From Pseudomonas soli (GTDB lineage Bacteria > Pseudomonadota > Gammaproteobacteria > Pseudomonadales > Pseudomonadaceae), in assembly GCF_900110655.1 (NCBI RefSeq), contig NZ_FOEQ01000012.1:62001-126000 (forward strand): DNA of 64,000 bases, in the 5' to 3' direction. The notes below the pieces were generated by a model, which searched no databases, was not told the origin of the DNA, and worked only from the letters and a program-made list of their open reading frames with translations. Shown here piece by piece: positions 1 to 8,024 of the stretch (position 1 is the first letter of the stretch; each line of letters starts with the position of its first letter). Both the position numbers and the translations under genes were made by a program.

Positions 1-416
1 GTGCCGACCATCAGTTCGCCATGCAAGGCGCGTGCGATGGCCTGCAGGTTCTGTTTGCCATCCTGCTCGCCCAGTACCTGGCCGCTGTACGGGTCGACGA
101 AGACATTCAGCTCGCGCCCGCCGTCATGCACCACGAACTGTGCGCTGCGCTCGGCGCTCACCGGCGGCAGATACTGTCCCACCTGGCCTTGTGGATAAGC
201 CTGGCGCACGTTGGCCAGCAGCGTGTCGGCGCCCTGTCGGTGATGGCCGGCCTCGACCACCATCAGCTCGCGGTACAGCAACGGATCGAGTTGCGGCTTG
301 AACAGGTAGATGATCCCGGTAAGCGCCAGCAGGATCATGAATGGCGCCACGAACAGCCCGGCATAGAAATGCCAGCGCCACGCAAGGTTGTAGAAGGAAA
401 CGTTTGGTTTGCTCAT
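1..416 (-). CDS. PepSY-associated membrane protein, N-terminal part (runs off the left edge)
   Basis: Only the first 138 or so residues are in the window; the rest lies beyond base 1. The protein starts MSKPNVSFYN and has a transmembrane helix at about residues 16-33, followed by a periplasmic stretch with the pattern VFVDPYSGQVLGEQ, typical of PepSY domains. The start at 416 follows a good GGGAGG ribosome site. It is the last gene seen of the minus-strand copper cluster, 58 bases downstream of oprC, the usual place of such a protein in pseudomonads. PepSY membrane proteins often accompany TonB receptors and some act as metal reductases; an inner-membrane role in copper or iron reduction is an inference from context. 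Confidence 0.85.
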   Translation of the reverse strand, partial: MSKPNVSFYNLAWRWHFYAGLFVAPFMILLALTGIIYLFKPQLDPLLYRELMVVEAGHHRQGADTLLANVRQAYPQGQVGQYLPPVSAERSAQFVVHDGGRELNVFVDPYSGQVLGEQDGKQNLQAIARALHGELMVG

Positions 417-474
417 TAGAGCCTCCCGTAGACCTTAAGTGGGCGCGGTCAGGTCCCGCGCCCGTTTGTTGTTG

Positions 475-2541
475 TCAGAAGCTGAAGTCGACCTTGGTCC
501 AGAAGGTCCTGCCTGGCTCGTTCACCGGGTCCGTGGCGCTGGCCGGGTAGCCGAACCCGGCGTTCCCGGCCAGGTTCAGGTGCTCGGCGTAGGCCTTGTC
601 GAACAGGTTGTCGACGCCCGCGCTGAGCTTGAGGTTGTTGTTGACCTTGTAGGCGCCGTTGAGCGAGAACACGCCGAAGCCTGAGCTTGCGTCGTAATCC
701 TTGCCGACCACGTTGCCCTGGTTTTTGGCAATGCGGTTCTGCTCGTCGACCAGGCGCCACAGGGCACCGACGCTCCAGGTGTCGCGGCTGTAGGTCAGCC
801 CCAGGCGGCTTTCCAGCGGTGGCATCTGTGGCAGGGCCTTGCCGTCGCTGCTGTTCTTGCCCCAGGCGTAGGCCAGGGTGGCGTCGGCCTTCCAGTTCTC
901 GGTCAGTTTGTAGGCCGCGCCCAGTTCGCCGCCCATGATGCGGGCGTCGACGTTCTGCGCCTGGGAGGTGAGCGAGCCCATCATGTTGCGCTGGTAGTCG
1001 AACAGGATGTAGTCGCGGACCTGCCCGACATAACCCGAGGCCCAGGCCTCCAGGCGCTCGTCGCGGTACTGGATGCCGAAGTCGAGCTGGGTGGTCTTCT
1101 CCGGCTTGATGCCGTCGAAGGCGTTGACCGAGCCGGCCGGGGCGCGCTTGGGCGAGAACAGCTCCCAGTAGTCGGGGAAGCGCTGGGTGTGGCCGAGGCC
1201 GATGTAGGTGGTGGCCGGAATCGCCGCCAGGTCGTGCTCGTAGCGCACGAAGCCGCTGGGCAGGGTGTCGGCGCGGGTGTCGCCTTCGGTGGCGCTGCCC
1301 TTGCGGAAATCGCGGGCCGAGGCACGGTCCAGGCGGGCGCCGGTGACCAGGCGATCCTCACCGGTCGCATACCAGGTGAGCTCGCCGAAGGCGCCGTAGT
1401 TGTGGAAGTCGGCGTCCTTGGTCCAGGGCTGGCCCTTGTGCGCGTTGACGCCCATGCCGCCGCGCTGGCGGTGTTCGTTGGTCTGCGCGTCGATGCCGCT
1501 GATCAGTTGCACGTCGGCCCAGCGCCAGGTGGCCTTGATCCGTGCGCCCATGGTACGGCGGTCGACGTTGCTGACCATGGGCATGCCCATCATGCCGGTG
1601 CCCGACGGAGTGCGCAGGGTGTAGTTGTCCATCACGTGGTCAGCGTAGTTGTAGTAGACCTGCGCCTCGACCTTGTCGAGCACCTCGCCCAGGTTGGACT
1701 TCTCGAAGCGCAGCCCCAGGCTCTCGCGCTTGAACTGCGAACCGTCCATGCCGCGTCCGGCGGAGCGAGCCTCGCCGTCGCCCTTGCCAGCGGTCAGTTC
1801 CAGCAAGGTGTCGGCGTCCGGGGTCCAGCCGAGGCTGACGTCGCCGTTCCACTTGTCCCAGCGCGACGGCACGGTATCGCCGTTGCCGTCCTCGAAGTCG
1901 TCCGAGTGCGACTGGTTACCGATGAAGCGCACGTAGCCGAGCTGGTTGCCGGCCGCGGCGTCGAGGACCTTGTCGAAGCGGCCGTTGGAGCCAGCCAATA
2001 CGCTGCCGTTGACCCGGCTACCCAACTCGCCGAACTTCTCCGGCTCACGCTCGAAGAGAATGGTGCCAGCCGAGCCGCCCGGCCCCCAGATCACGCTCTG
2101 CGGGCCCTTGATCACGGTGAGGCGGTCGTAGGTTTCCGGCGAGATGTACGAGGTTGGCGCGTCCATGCGGCCCGGGCAGGCGCCGAGCATCATGCCGCCG
2201 TTGGTGAGGATGTTCAGGCGCGAACCGAACATGCCGCGCAGCACCGGGTCGCCATTGGTGCCGCCAGCGCGGATCACCGAGAACCCGGGGATGGTCTTGA
2301 GGTAGTCACCGCCGTCGCTGGCCGGCACGGGCTGGCGCGGGTCCTTGGGGTTGGTGACCACGGTCAGCGGCGAGCTCGGGGCGATGGCGGTGATCACCGT
2401 CGGGCTCAGTTCGGCCGCGTCGTGGATGTGGCCTTCGTGGCCGGTTTCGGCGGCAAGGGCCAGTGGCGCGAGCAGCGAGCCGCAGAGCACGGCGATGGTG
2501 CCGCGCAGGGAAAGGGCAAAAACAGGGGTGCAGCCGGACAT
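475..2541 (-). CDS. oprC: TonB-dependent copper receptor OprC
   Basis: 688-residue outer-membrane receptor for copper. A signal peptide ends near residue 30 (LALAAE), followed by a His-rich mature start, a plug domain at about 50-170 and a C-terminal beta-barrel ending in a terminal Phe (VDFSF). The copper site described for Pseudomonas aeruginosa OprC, a CxxxM plus HxM set, is visible as C122-P-G-R-M126 in the plug and H302-V-M304 in the barrel. A second Met-rich loop (TGMMGMPM) follows at about 315. The gene lies between a DUF2946 gene upstream and a PepSY gene downstream. Identity is strong because both metal-site halves are present. Confidence 0.95.
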   Translation of the reverse strand: MSGCTPVFALSLRGTIAVLCGSLLAPLALAAETGHEGHIHDAAELSPTVITAIAPSSPLTVVTNPKDPRQPVPASDGGDYLKTIPGFSVIRAGGTNGDPVLRGMFGSRLNILTNGGMMLGACPGRMDAPTSYISPETYDRLTVIKGPQSVIWGPGGSAGTILFEREPEKFGELGSRVNGSVLAGSNGRFDKVLDAAAGNQLGYVRFIGNQSHSDDFEDGNGDTVPSRWDKWNGDVSLGWTPDADTLLELTAGKGDGEARSAGRGMDGSQFKRESLGLRFEKSNLGEVLDKVEAQVYYNYADHVMDNYTLRTPSGTGMMGMPMVSNVDRRTMGARIKATWRWADVQLISGIDAQTNEHRQRGGMGVNAHKGQPWTKDADFHNYGAFGELTWYATGEDRLVTGARLDRASARDFRKGSATEGDTRADTLPSGFVRYEHDLAAIPATTYIGLGHTQRFPDYWELFSPKRAPAGSVNAFDGIKPEKTTQLDFGIQYRDERLEAWASGYVGQVRDYILFDYQRNMMGSLTSQAQNVDARIMGGELGAAYKLTENWKADATLAYAWGKNSSDGKALPQMPPLESRLGLTYSRDTWSVGALWRLVDEQNRIAKNQGNVVGKDYDASSGFGVFSLNGAYKVNNNLKLSAGVDNLFDKAYAEHLNLAGNAGFGYPASATDPVNEPGRTFWTKVDFSF

Positions 2542-2610
2542 AATGATTCCAGTCGATCAGTCATGAGTCAGCGCGAAGCCTCCTGGCTTCGGGCGTTTAT
2601 CGGGTTGTGT

Positions 2611-3036
2611 TCAGGCGACGATCGAACCGGGCGGCGCGCGGCTGCGGGCGCCGGGGAATACAGCCTGCCGGGCATGGCCCTGGCGCGTGGCATTGGCGAG
2701 GTGGACAGGGGGGAGTTGGCTGCCCGCAGTCAGCGGGCTGAGGGTCTGGGGCAGGGCGGGGCAGTTGAACAGCAGGCTGCAGTAGCCGCACTTCTCCCAC
2801 ATGACATGCAGCTGGCCATCGTTGCCGTGGCCATGGTGCTCGTCGTGAGCGTGGGCCATGGGCATGCTCATCGACATGTCCATGGGCATGCCGGCGTGGT
2901 GCTCCATTGGCATCGACTGGGAAACCAGCGGGCCGATGAAGATCATCCACATGGCGAACAGGCTCAGCCAGCCGCCACCGACGCGCCTGCGATCAGGGCG
3001 GGTGCTGCGGGCGGAGCTGTAGCGCGGCAGGCTCAT
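2611..3036 (-). CDS. DUF2946 family His/Met-rich protein
   Basis: 141 residues. A membrane segment at about residues 22-40 is followed by a stretch extremely rich in His and Met (about 44-75, with runs such as MPMDMSMSMPM) and then a C-G-Y-C pair near residue 85. This is the pattern of DUF2946 proteins that neighbour oprC in pseudomonads. The Met/His-rich segment looks like a soft-metal (copper) ligand region; function is otherwise unknown. It sits 20 bases downstream of the PCuAC chaperone gene and 69 bases upstream of oprC, so co-transcription is likely. Confidence 0.85.
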   Translation of the reverse strand: MSLPRYSSARSTRPDRRRVGGGWLSLFAMWMIFIGPLVSQSMPMEHHAGMPMDMSMSMPMAHAHDEHHGHGNDGQLHVMWEKCGYCSLLFNCPALPQTLSPLTAGSQLPPVHLANATRQGHARQAVFPGARSRAPPGSIVA

Positions 3037-3056
3037 GGCGAGCGCCTGTCAGTCGG

Positions 3057-3542
3057 TCAGTGCGTGTGTTCGTGCGCTGCGGCTTGTTCGGCCGGCGGCT
3101 GCTTCTGCACCGCGACGTCGACCGTGACGTCACCGGCTTTCTCGAAGTGCAGGGTCAGCGGGAAGCGTTTGCCATCGGTGAGCAGGCTGCGGTCCTTGGG
3201 CTGCATGATCATCACGTGGTAGGCGCTGGGGGCGAACACCACATCCTTGCCGGCCGGGACCAATACGCTAGGTACATGCTGCATCTTCATGGCGCCGGCG
3301 GCGCTCATCACATGCTCGTGCAACTGGGCGTCGTCGGTGATGGGGCTTTGCACCGAGAGCAGGCGGTCATCGGCCTTGCCGTTGTTGTGCACGACAAAGT
3401 AGGCCGCGACGTTAGGCGCGTTCGGCGGCAGCTCCAGCGACCAGGGGTGGGCGATGTGCAGGTCGCCGACGCTGTACTCGTGGGCGTTGGCGTAGGCGCC
3501 GGGCAGCAGCAGGGCGGCCAGGACGAGGGCTTGCTTGAGCAT
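3057..3542 (-). CDS. PCuAC-type periplasmic copper chaperone
   Basis: 161 residues with a signal peptide cleaved near ANA-HEY (residue 20). The copper ligands of the PCuAC/DUF461 family are recognisable: His75/His77 and Met85/Met87, then 21 residues later H109-V-M111. The C-terminus is a His-rich tail (AHEHTH). The start at 3542 (MLKQALVLAA) is chosen because it begins directly with the signal peptide. PCuAC proteins bind Cu(I) in the periplasm and pass it to cytochrome oxidase assembly factors; here the setting suggests handing on copper imported through OprC. Confidence 0.93.
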   Translation of the reverse strand: MLKQALVLAALLLPGAYANAHEYSVGDLHIAHPWSLELPPNAPNVAAYFVVHNNGKADDRLLSVQSPITDDAQLHEHVMSAAGAMKMQHVPSVLVPAGKDVVFAPSAYHVMIMQPKDRSLLTDGKRFPLTLHFEKAGDVTVDVAVQKQPPAEQAAAHEHTH

Positions 3543-3589
3543 GGGTGAGTCTCCGGTCTGTTCAGTTTCTGAAGGACAGCGTAGTGAAA

Positions 3590-3979
3590 TCAGACCAGCG
3601 GAGAGGCACGAGGATTGAGTGCGGGCCAGAGCTGGCGCGGCGTGGGTTGGTAGTCGGCGAGGTGCGGCAGGTGCCTGGCGATCAGAAGCGGCGGGTTGTG
3701 CAACTGTGGCGGGTAGCTGGGCAAGGCCAGCAGTGGCGCCGCGCCCAGGCAGCACCAGCAGTTCATCATGCTGGCGCTTTCGTCGCTTTGCTGCCCCAGG
3801 TCGATCTTGGCCAGGGCCTGGACATCGACCTTGGCCTTGTTGGCCATGCTGGAGCAGAAAGCCCCCCACAGCAGCTGCTCGGCCGGGCCTTTGGGCGCGG
3901 CAGAAGACAGCGGCATGGCCAGCAGGTTGAACAGCACTGCAAGGCAGGCTATCCAGGCAATGTGCCGACGTGGGGGCAT
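3590..3979 (-). CDS. DUF2946 family protein, first gene of the copper cluster
   Basis: 129 residues with an N-terminal hydrophobic signal or anchor (residues 8-27) and a Cys/Met-rich patch MMNCWCC near residue 72. It resembles the DUF2946 family and is therefore a likely diverged paralogue of the protein at 2611-3036, although it lacks the His/Met run. It is the promoter-proximal gene of the minus-strand copper cluster, followed after 47 bases by the PCuAC gene. Likely a small periplasmic or membrane copper-handling protein; exact role unknown. Confidence 0.8.
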   Translation of the reverse strand: MPPRRHIAWIACLAVLFNLLAMPLSSAAPKGPAEQLLWGAFCSSMANKAKVDVQALAKIDLGQQSDESASMMNCWCCLGAAPLLALPSYPPQLHNPPLLIARHLPHLADYQPTPRQLWPALNPRASPLV

Positions 3980-4030
3980 GGAGAGATCCGGTCAGGAATC
4001 GTGATGGCTATTGTACGGCGGAGTATAGGT

Positions 4031-4062
4031 AAAAAAGCCGGGGTGCGGTGAAGTGCCGCACC
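4031..4062 (-). terminator. Probable terminator after the SPFH gene
   Basis: On the minus strand a 7-bp stem (GGTGCGG/CCGCACC, 4042-4062) with a 7-base loop is followed a few bases later by a run of six T (4031-4036). It sits 28 bases past the stop of the SPFH gene and just upstream of the copper cluster, so it would separate the two units. Confidence 0.5.
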
Positions 4063-4090
4063 TGGGGCTGCACAGCAGCCGCAGGTGATA

Positions 4091-4945
4091 TCAGGCCTTG
4101 CCGCGCCCCATCAGGCCGCGCACGGTTTCCTGCAGGTCAGCCGGCAGCACCACGACTTTCGAATTGTCGCTGGCCGCCAGGTTTTCCATTGCGCCAATGT
4201 AACGCTCACCCAGCAGGTACATGGCCGGCACGGTCTCGCTACCCACGGCTTCCTTGACCAGGGTGATCGCCCGCGCCGACGCCTCGGCCAGGTTCACCTG
4301 GGCCTCGGCATCCAGCTTGGCCGCCTGCAGGCGCGCTTCGGCCTCGAGAATCGCCGCCTGCTTGTTGCCCTCGGCGCGGGTCACGTCGGCTTTACGTTCA
4401 CGCTCGGCGGCGGCCTGACGCTCCATGGCGGTCTGCATGCTCGGCGACGGCTTGATGTCCTGGATCTCCACCGAGCGCACGGTCACGCCCCAGTCTTCGG
4501 TTTGCTCGGACATCGCCTCGCGCAGGCGCGCCTTGATCTGCTCGCGGCTGGACAGCGCCTCGTCCAGGTCCATGGCGCCGACGATGGCGCGCAGCGAGGT
4601 CATGGTCAGGCTGGTGACGGCGAACGAGAAGTTCTGCACGCCGTACGAGGCTTTCTGTGGGTCGACCACCTTGGCGAAGCACAGGGCGTTGGCGACGATC
4701 ACCGCATTGTCCTTGGTGATGATTTCCTGCTGTTGCACATCGAGGATGATGTCCTTGGTCGGCAGGCGGTAGGCGACCACGTCCATGTACGGAATGACGA
4801 TGTTCAGGCCCGGCTTGAGAGTGCTGTGGTAGCGGCCCAGGCGCTCGACGATCCATTCCTCGCCCTGGGGCACGATGCGCACGCCCTTGAACACGGTGAT
4901 GAGGACGAATACAGCGAGGGTGGCGACGACGATGAGGCTGGTCAT
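4091..4945 (-). CDS. SPFH/band-7 (stomatin-like) membrane protein, QmcA type
   Basis: 284 residues: an N-terminal membrane anchor (about 1-20), an SPFH/band-7 domain (about 22-180, starting VPQGEEWIVERLGRY), then an Ala/Glu-rich coiled coil (about 180-240) and a short C-terminal segment. This is the length and layout of QmcA/stomatin proteins, which oligomerise in the inner membrane and influence protease activity and membrane organisation. The upstream partner gene, 26 bases away, encodes NfeD, and stomatin-NfeD pairs are a standard operon. Alternative names include HflK-like or slipin; the single-anchor form favours QmcA. Confidence 0.9.
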   Translation of the reverse strand: MTSLIVVATLAVFVLITVFKGVRIVPQGEEWIVERLGRYHSTLKPGLNIVIPYMDVVAYRLPTKDIILDVQQQEIITKDNAVIVANALCFAKVVDPQKASYGVQNFSFAVTSLTMTSLRAIVGAMDLDEALSSREQIKARLREAMSEQTEDWGVTVRSVEIQDIKPSPSMQTAMERQAAAERERKADVTRAEGNKQAAILEAEARLQAAKLDAEAQVNLAEASARAITLVKEAVGSETVPAMYLLGERYIGAMENLAASDNSKVVVLPADLQETVRGLMGRGKA

Positions 4946-4971
4946 GGTGCGAACTTCCTTTTAGTGCGGAT

Positions 4972-5409
4972 TCAGGCCCGGGTAACCCGGGCGGTGTTGC
5001 CTTCGATGGCGGCCAGGCGCACGCGCTCGCCGGCGGGGATGTCGCTGTCGGCGACGCAGGTCCATTCCTCGTTGCCGAGGATCGGTTTCTGGAAGCGCAC
5101 CCGGCCTTTCTGGAACTGCGACACGTTGGCGGTCAGCAGGCCGACCTCGCCGATCACGCTGTCGGCGGTCCAGCGCACGTCTGGCTTCTTGCGGCGGAAC
5201 ACCTTGAACCAGAGCACGGTGGTGATCGATGAGAACACCACCCACAGCAGGCCCTGCATATCGAGTTGCAGGCTGGGCGCGAGCAGCGAGACGAGCGACA
5301 CCAGCACGGCGCCGATGCCGAACCAGAGGATGAAGAAGGTGGGGAGTACCAGTTCCAGCAGGATCAAGGCCACGCCGAAGACGAGCCAGATCCACCATTG
5401 CATTTCCAT
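4972..5409 (-). CDS. NfeD family membrane protein (short form)
   Basis: 145 residues with three closely spaced transmembrane helices in the first 80 residues and a C-terminal soluble OB-fold-like domain (NfeD C-terminal, about 90-145). This is the short NfeD form without a serine-protease domain. It is the first gene of the NfeD-stomatin pair. A second in-frame ATG lies two codons downstream; the first is chosen because a GGAAGG sequence lies about 10 bases upstream. Known role: structural partner of SPFH proteins in membrane domains. Confidence 0.88.
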   Translation of the reverse strand: MEMQWWIWLVFGVALILLELVLPTFFILWFGIGAVLVSLVSLLAPSLQLDMQGLLWVVFSSITTVLWFKVFRRKKPDVRWTADSVIGEVGLLTANVSQFQKGRVRFQKPILGNEEWTCVADSDIPAGERVRLAAIEGNTARVTRA

Positions 5410-5481
5410 ATGGGTGGAGCCTTCCAGAAGGGGAGAGGTGATTTTACGGCAGGATCAAGGCACAGGGCCATCTCGCGACCG

Positions 5482-5892
5482 TCAGCGTGGATGTGTCACC
5501 CAATCTTCCACACGCAGCCCCGGAACACGCTGGAACTCGCGCAGGTTGTTGGTCACCAGCGTGAGGCCGCGCGCGCGGGCGTGGCCGGCAATCATTCTGT
5601 CGTAGGGGCCGATGGGCGTGCCGGCCTTGGCCAGTTCCGCACGTAGCTGCGCGGTGTGAGCTGCGCCCTGAATGTCGTAGTCAAGCACATCGAGCCGTGC
5701 GGCGAACCCCTCGACAATGGCCAGATTACGCTCCGGCGCGGCGGACTTTTCCGCACCGTAGATCAACTCCATCAGGGTTACCGTGCTGATGGCCAACTGG
5801 CCGTGGTGCCGATTGAATGCCTCGCGCACCACTTGTGGCTTGTTCTTGATGGTGAAAATGCAGATGTTGGTATCGAGCATGTACCTGAGCAT
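5482..5892 (-). CDS. vapC: VapC-type PIN-domain ribonuclease toxin
   Basis: 136-residue PIN protein. The acidic active-site residues of the family are in place: D7 (MLDTNIC), E42 (LMELIYG) and D98 (GPYDRMIAGHA), with N115 in VTNNLREF at the fourth site. Such toxins cut RNA, often initiator tRNA, when released from the antitoxin. The ATG overlaps the antitoxin stop by one base (TGATG), implying translational coupling. All catalytic positions are intact, so the toxin should be active. Confidence 0.93.
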   Translation of the reverse strand: MLRYMLDTNICIFTIKNKPQVVREAFNRHHGQLAISTVTLMELIYGAEKSAAPERNLAIVEGFAARLDVLDYDIQGAAHTAQLRAELAKAGTPIGPYDRMIAGHARARGLTLVTNNLREFQRVPGLRVEDWVTHPR

Positions 5893-6122
5893 CAGAATCC
5901 TTCGCGCTCCTGGTCGGCTGGCTGTTCCCTGCTCGCCATGAAGTCCGAACTCACATCGTCACCCTCGAACCAGCTGTCCCAGCTTTCGCCGGCAGGCGAG
6001 ATGATACGGGAACGGCCCACCGCGACGATGTCCACTCGGGTGACGTCGTCTGGAAGGGCGAGGGCTTTTGGCATGCGGATAGCCTGGCTGCGGTTGCTTT
6101 TGAAGACTGCACCTTGCTCCAT
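5892..6122 (-). CDS. vapB: VapB-type antitoxin
   Basis: 76 residues, starting MEQGAVFKSNRSQAIRMPKA, which is the AbrB-fold DNA-binding N-terminus of VapB antitoxins (residues 1-45). The rest (WDSWFEGDD and onward) is the toxin-wrapping tail. The start at 6122 is favoured by a strong AAGGAGG site; a longer reading from 6185 would begin inside the promoter. It precedes vapC with a one-base overlap, the normal antitoxin-first order. VapBC complexes usually repress their own promoter. Confidence 0.92.
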   Translation of the reverse strand: MEQGAVFKSNRSQAIRMPKALALPDDVTRVDIVAVGRSRIISPAGESWDSWFEGDDVSSDFMASREQPADQEREGF

Positions 6123-6157
6123 GATGGGCCTCCTTGAAAGCGCAAATGTATGTCCGG

Positions 6158-6185
6158 AGTTTAATTCCAGGAGTGGATATGTCAA
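6158..6185 (-). promoter_or_regulatory. Sigma-70 promoter of vapBC
   Basis: On the minus strand a perfect -35 TTGACA (6180-6185) and a -10 TAAACT (6158-6163) are separated by 16 bases, about 35 bases upstream of the vapB start. This is where a VapBC autorepressor operator would be expected. Confidence 0.6.
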
Positions 6186-6204
6186 TGGGATATACGTAGC
6201 ATGA

Positions 6205-6933
6205 TCAGGCCTTGAACAGGCCGAGTGCCTCTAGCAGCGACCCTGCATCGTGAAATGCCCGATCCACTTCCGGCAGCACCGGCCGCTCGAGCACCAGTAC
6301 TGGAATCCCGCGCTCCCGCGCCACTTCCAGTTTCGGCTCGGTGGCCGTGCTGCCGCTGTTCTTGCTCACCAGCACGTCGATCTGCCGACGTTCGAACAGG
6401 GCACGTTCATCGTCGATGAGGAATGGCCCGCGCGCACCGATCACTTCGCAGCGGTCATTGCCGGGGCACGCCTCGAGGGCGCGCAGGGTCCAGAACTGGT
6501 GTGGCGGGATTTCGTCCAGGTGTTGCAGGGGCTCTCGACCCAGGGTGAACAAGGGGCGTTCGAATGGGGCCAGCGCCGCGATCAGCCCGGCCCAGTCCTC
6601 GACTTCGCGCCAGTCATCACCGGGCTGCGCCTGCCATGCCGGACGGCGCAGGGCCCAGCAGGGAATGCCGGCGCAGTGTGCGGCGAGGGCGGCGTTGCGG
6701 CTGATCTGCGCGGCATAGGGATGGGTGGCGTCGATCAGCAGGTCGATGCCTTCGGCGCGCATGTACTCGGCCAGGCCTTCGGCGCCGCCATAGCCGCCGA
6801 CTCGCACCTGGCAGGCCAGGTCCTGGGGAATGCGGCCGATGCCGGCGAGGCTGTAGACATGTTGCGGACCCAACTGGCGGGCGATGGCCAGGGCTTCGGT
6901 GACGCCGCCGAGGAGCAGGATGCGCCCGTTCAT
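6205..6933 (-). CDS. cobK: Precorrin-6A reductase (CobK/CbiJ family)
   Basis: 242 residues of the CobK/CbiJ family: N-terminal Rossmann-like start (RILLLGGVTEALAIARQL), the motif LIDATHPYAAQIS near residue 67, and a late VSKNSGSTATEPKL motif near residue 195 that is typical of the NADPH site. It reduces the corrin macrocycle of (cobalt-)precorrin-6A. The start at 6933 overlaps the cbiD stop by four bases (ATGA), indicating coupling; upstream in-frame sequence is out-of-frame cbiD coding DNA. Last gene of the cobL-cbiD-cobK operon. Confidence 0.93.
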   Translation of the reverse strand: MNGRILLLGGVTEALAIARQLGPQHVYSLAGIGRIPQDLACQVRVGGYGGAEGLAEYMRAEGIDLLIDATHPYAAQISRNAALAAHCAGIPCWALRRPAWQAQPGDDWREVEDWAGLIAALAPFERPLFTLGREPLQHLDEIPPHQFWTLRALEACPGNDRCEVIGARGPFLIDDERALFERRQIDVLVSKNSGSTATEPKLEVARERGIPVLVLERPVLPEVDRAFHDAGSLLEALGLFKA

Positions 6934-8024
6934 GCCACACCCGCCTTGCCGACGATGCCACCCTGGCGGTCGATGGCGAACACTTCCACCTGCACCTGGG
7001 CCGGCACCACGCTGCGGGCGAAGACCAGGGCGTGGCGGCACACCTCGTCACCCAGGGCGATGCCGGCGGCATGCGCCAGGGCGAGGGCCTGCTGGCTGGT
7101 GTTGGCGGCGACGATCGCCTGTTGCAGGGCCTGGTCCGCGCCAATGGCCGCCGCCCAGCCCGCCAGTTGCGGCAGGTCGATGCTCGAATGACGGCTGTGC
7201 AGGTCCATGTGCCCGGCCGCCAGCTTGCTGATCTTGCCGAAGCCGCCGCACAGCGTGAGGCGCGGCACCGGCACCTTGCGCAGGTGCTTGAGCACGGCGC
7301 CGACGAAGTCGCCCATCTCGATCAGGGCGATTTCCGGCAGGTCGTAGACCCGGCGCATGGTGTCTTCGCTGGCGTTGCCGGTACAGGCGGCGATGTGCGT
7401 GTAGCCGTTGGTGTGGGCGACGTCGATGCCCTGGTGGATCGAGGCGATGTAGGCCGAGCAGGAAAACGGCCGGACGATGCCGCTGGTACCGAGGATCGAC
7501 AGCCCGCCGAGGATGCCCAGGCGCGGGTTCATGGTCTTCAGGGCCAGCGACTCGCCGTCCTGGACATTGACCGTGACTTCAAAACCGCCGTCATAGCCAC
7601 ATTCGCAGGCCAACTGTTGCAAGTGGTCGCCGATCATCCTGCGCGGTACCGGGTTGATCGCCGGCTCGCCGACGCCCAGCACCAGCCCCGGGCGGGTCAC
7701 GGTCCCCACGCCTTGCCCGGCGACAAAGCGAATGCCGGGCTCGGCCAGCAGGCGCACCTGGCTGTAGAGCAGGGCGCCATGGGTGACATCGGGGTCGTCG
7801 CCGGCATCTTTCAGGGTGCCGGCTTCGGCGGCTTCGCCTTTGAGATGGCAGAACTCCAGGCGCATCTCTACCACCTTGCCCTTGGGCAGGGTGATGTGCA
7901 CCGCGTCATTGTGCTGGCCGGTCAGCAGCAGGCGCGCCGCCGCCAGGCTGGTGGCGGTGGCGCAGCTGCCGGTGGTCAGGCCGCTGCGCAGGGGCGCGGG
8001 CTGTTCGCGGGTTTCTTCACGCAT
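6930..8024 (-). CDS. cbiD: Cobalt-precorrin-5B C1-methyltransferase CbiD
   Basis: 364 residues, full length for CbiD, with the family's N-terminal LRSGLTTGSCATATSLAAA and a central GTSGIVRPFSCSAYI segment. CbiD methylates C1 during ring contraction in the oxygen-independent pathway, a step done by CobF in the oxygen-dependent one. Here it is found with cobG, the oxygen-dependent marker, so it probably stands in for CobF. It overlaps cobL by eight bases upstream and cobK by four bases downstream. Confidence 0.94.
   Translation of the reverse strand: MREETREQPAPLRSGLTTGSCATATSLAAARLLLTGQHNDAVHITLPKGKVVEMRLEFCHLKGEAAEAGTLKDAGDDPDVTHGALLYSQVRLLAEPGIRFVAGQGVGTVTRPGLVLGVGEPAINPVPRRMIGDHLQQLACECGYDGGFEVTVNVQDGESLALKTMNPRLGILGGLSILGTSGIVRPFSCSAYIASIHQGIDVAHTNGYTHIAACTGNASEDTMRRVYDLPEIALIEMGDFVGAVLKHLRKVPVPRLTLCGGFGKISKLAAGHMDLHSRHSSIDLPQLAGWAAAIGADQALQQAIVAANTSQQALALAHAAGIALGDEVCRHALVFARSVVPAQVQVEVFAIDRQGGIVGKAGVA

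Noticed and set aside
1189..3222. A 677-codon open frame on the plus strand opposite oprC and the DUF2946 gene
   Set aside because: It is antisense to well-supported genes, has low-complexity His/Ala/Val/Gly composition, and no family motif. Such frames are common in GC-rich DNA.
5893..6185. A longer VapB reading starting at 6185
   Set aside because: The extension begins with TTG inside the -35 element and has no ribosome site; the ATG at 6122 has AAGGAGG.
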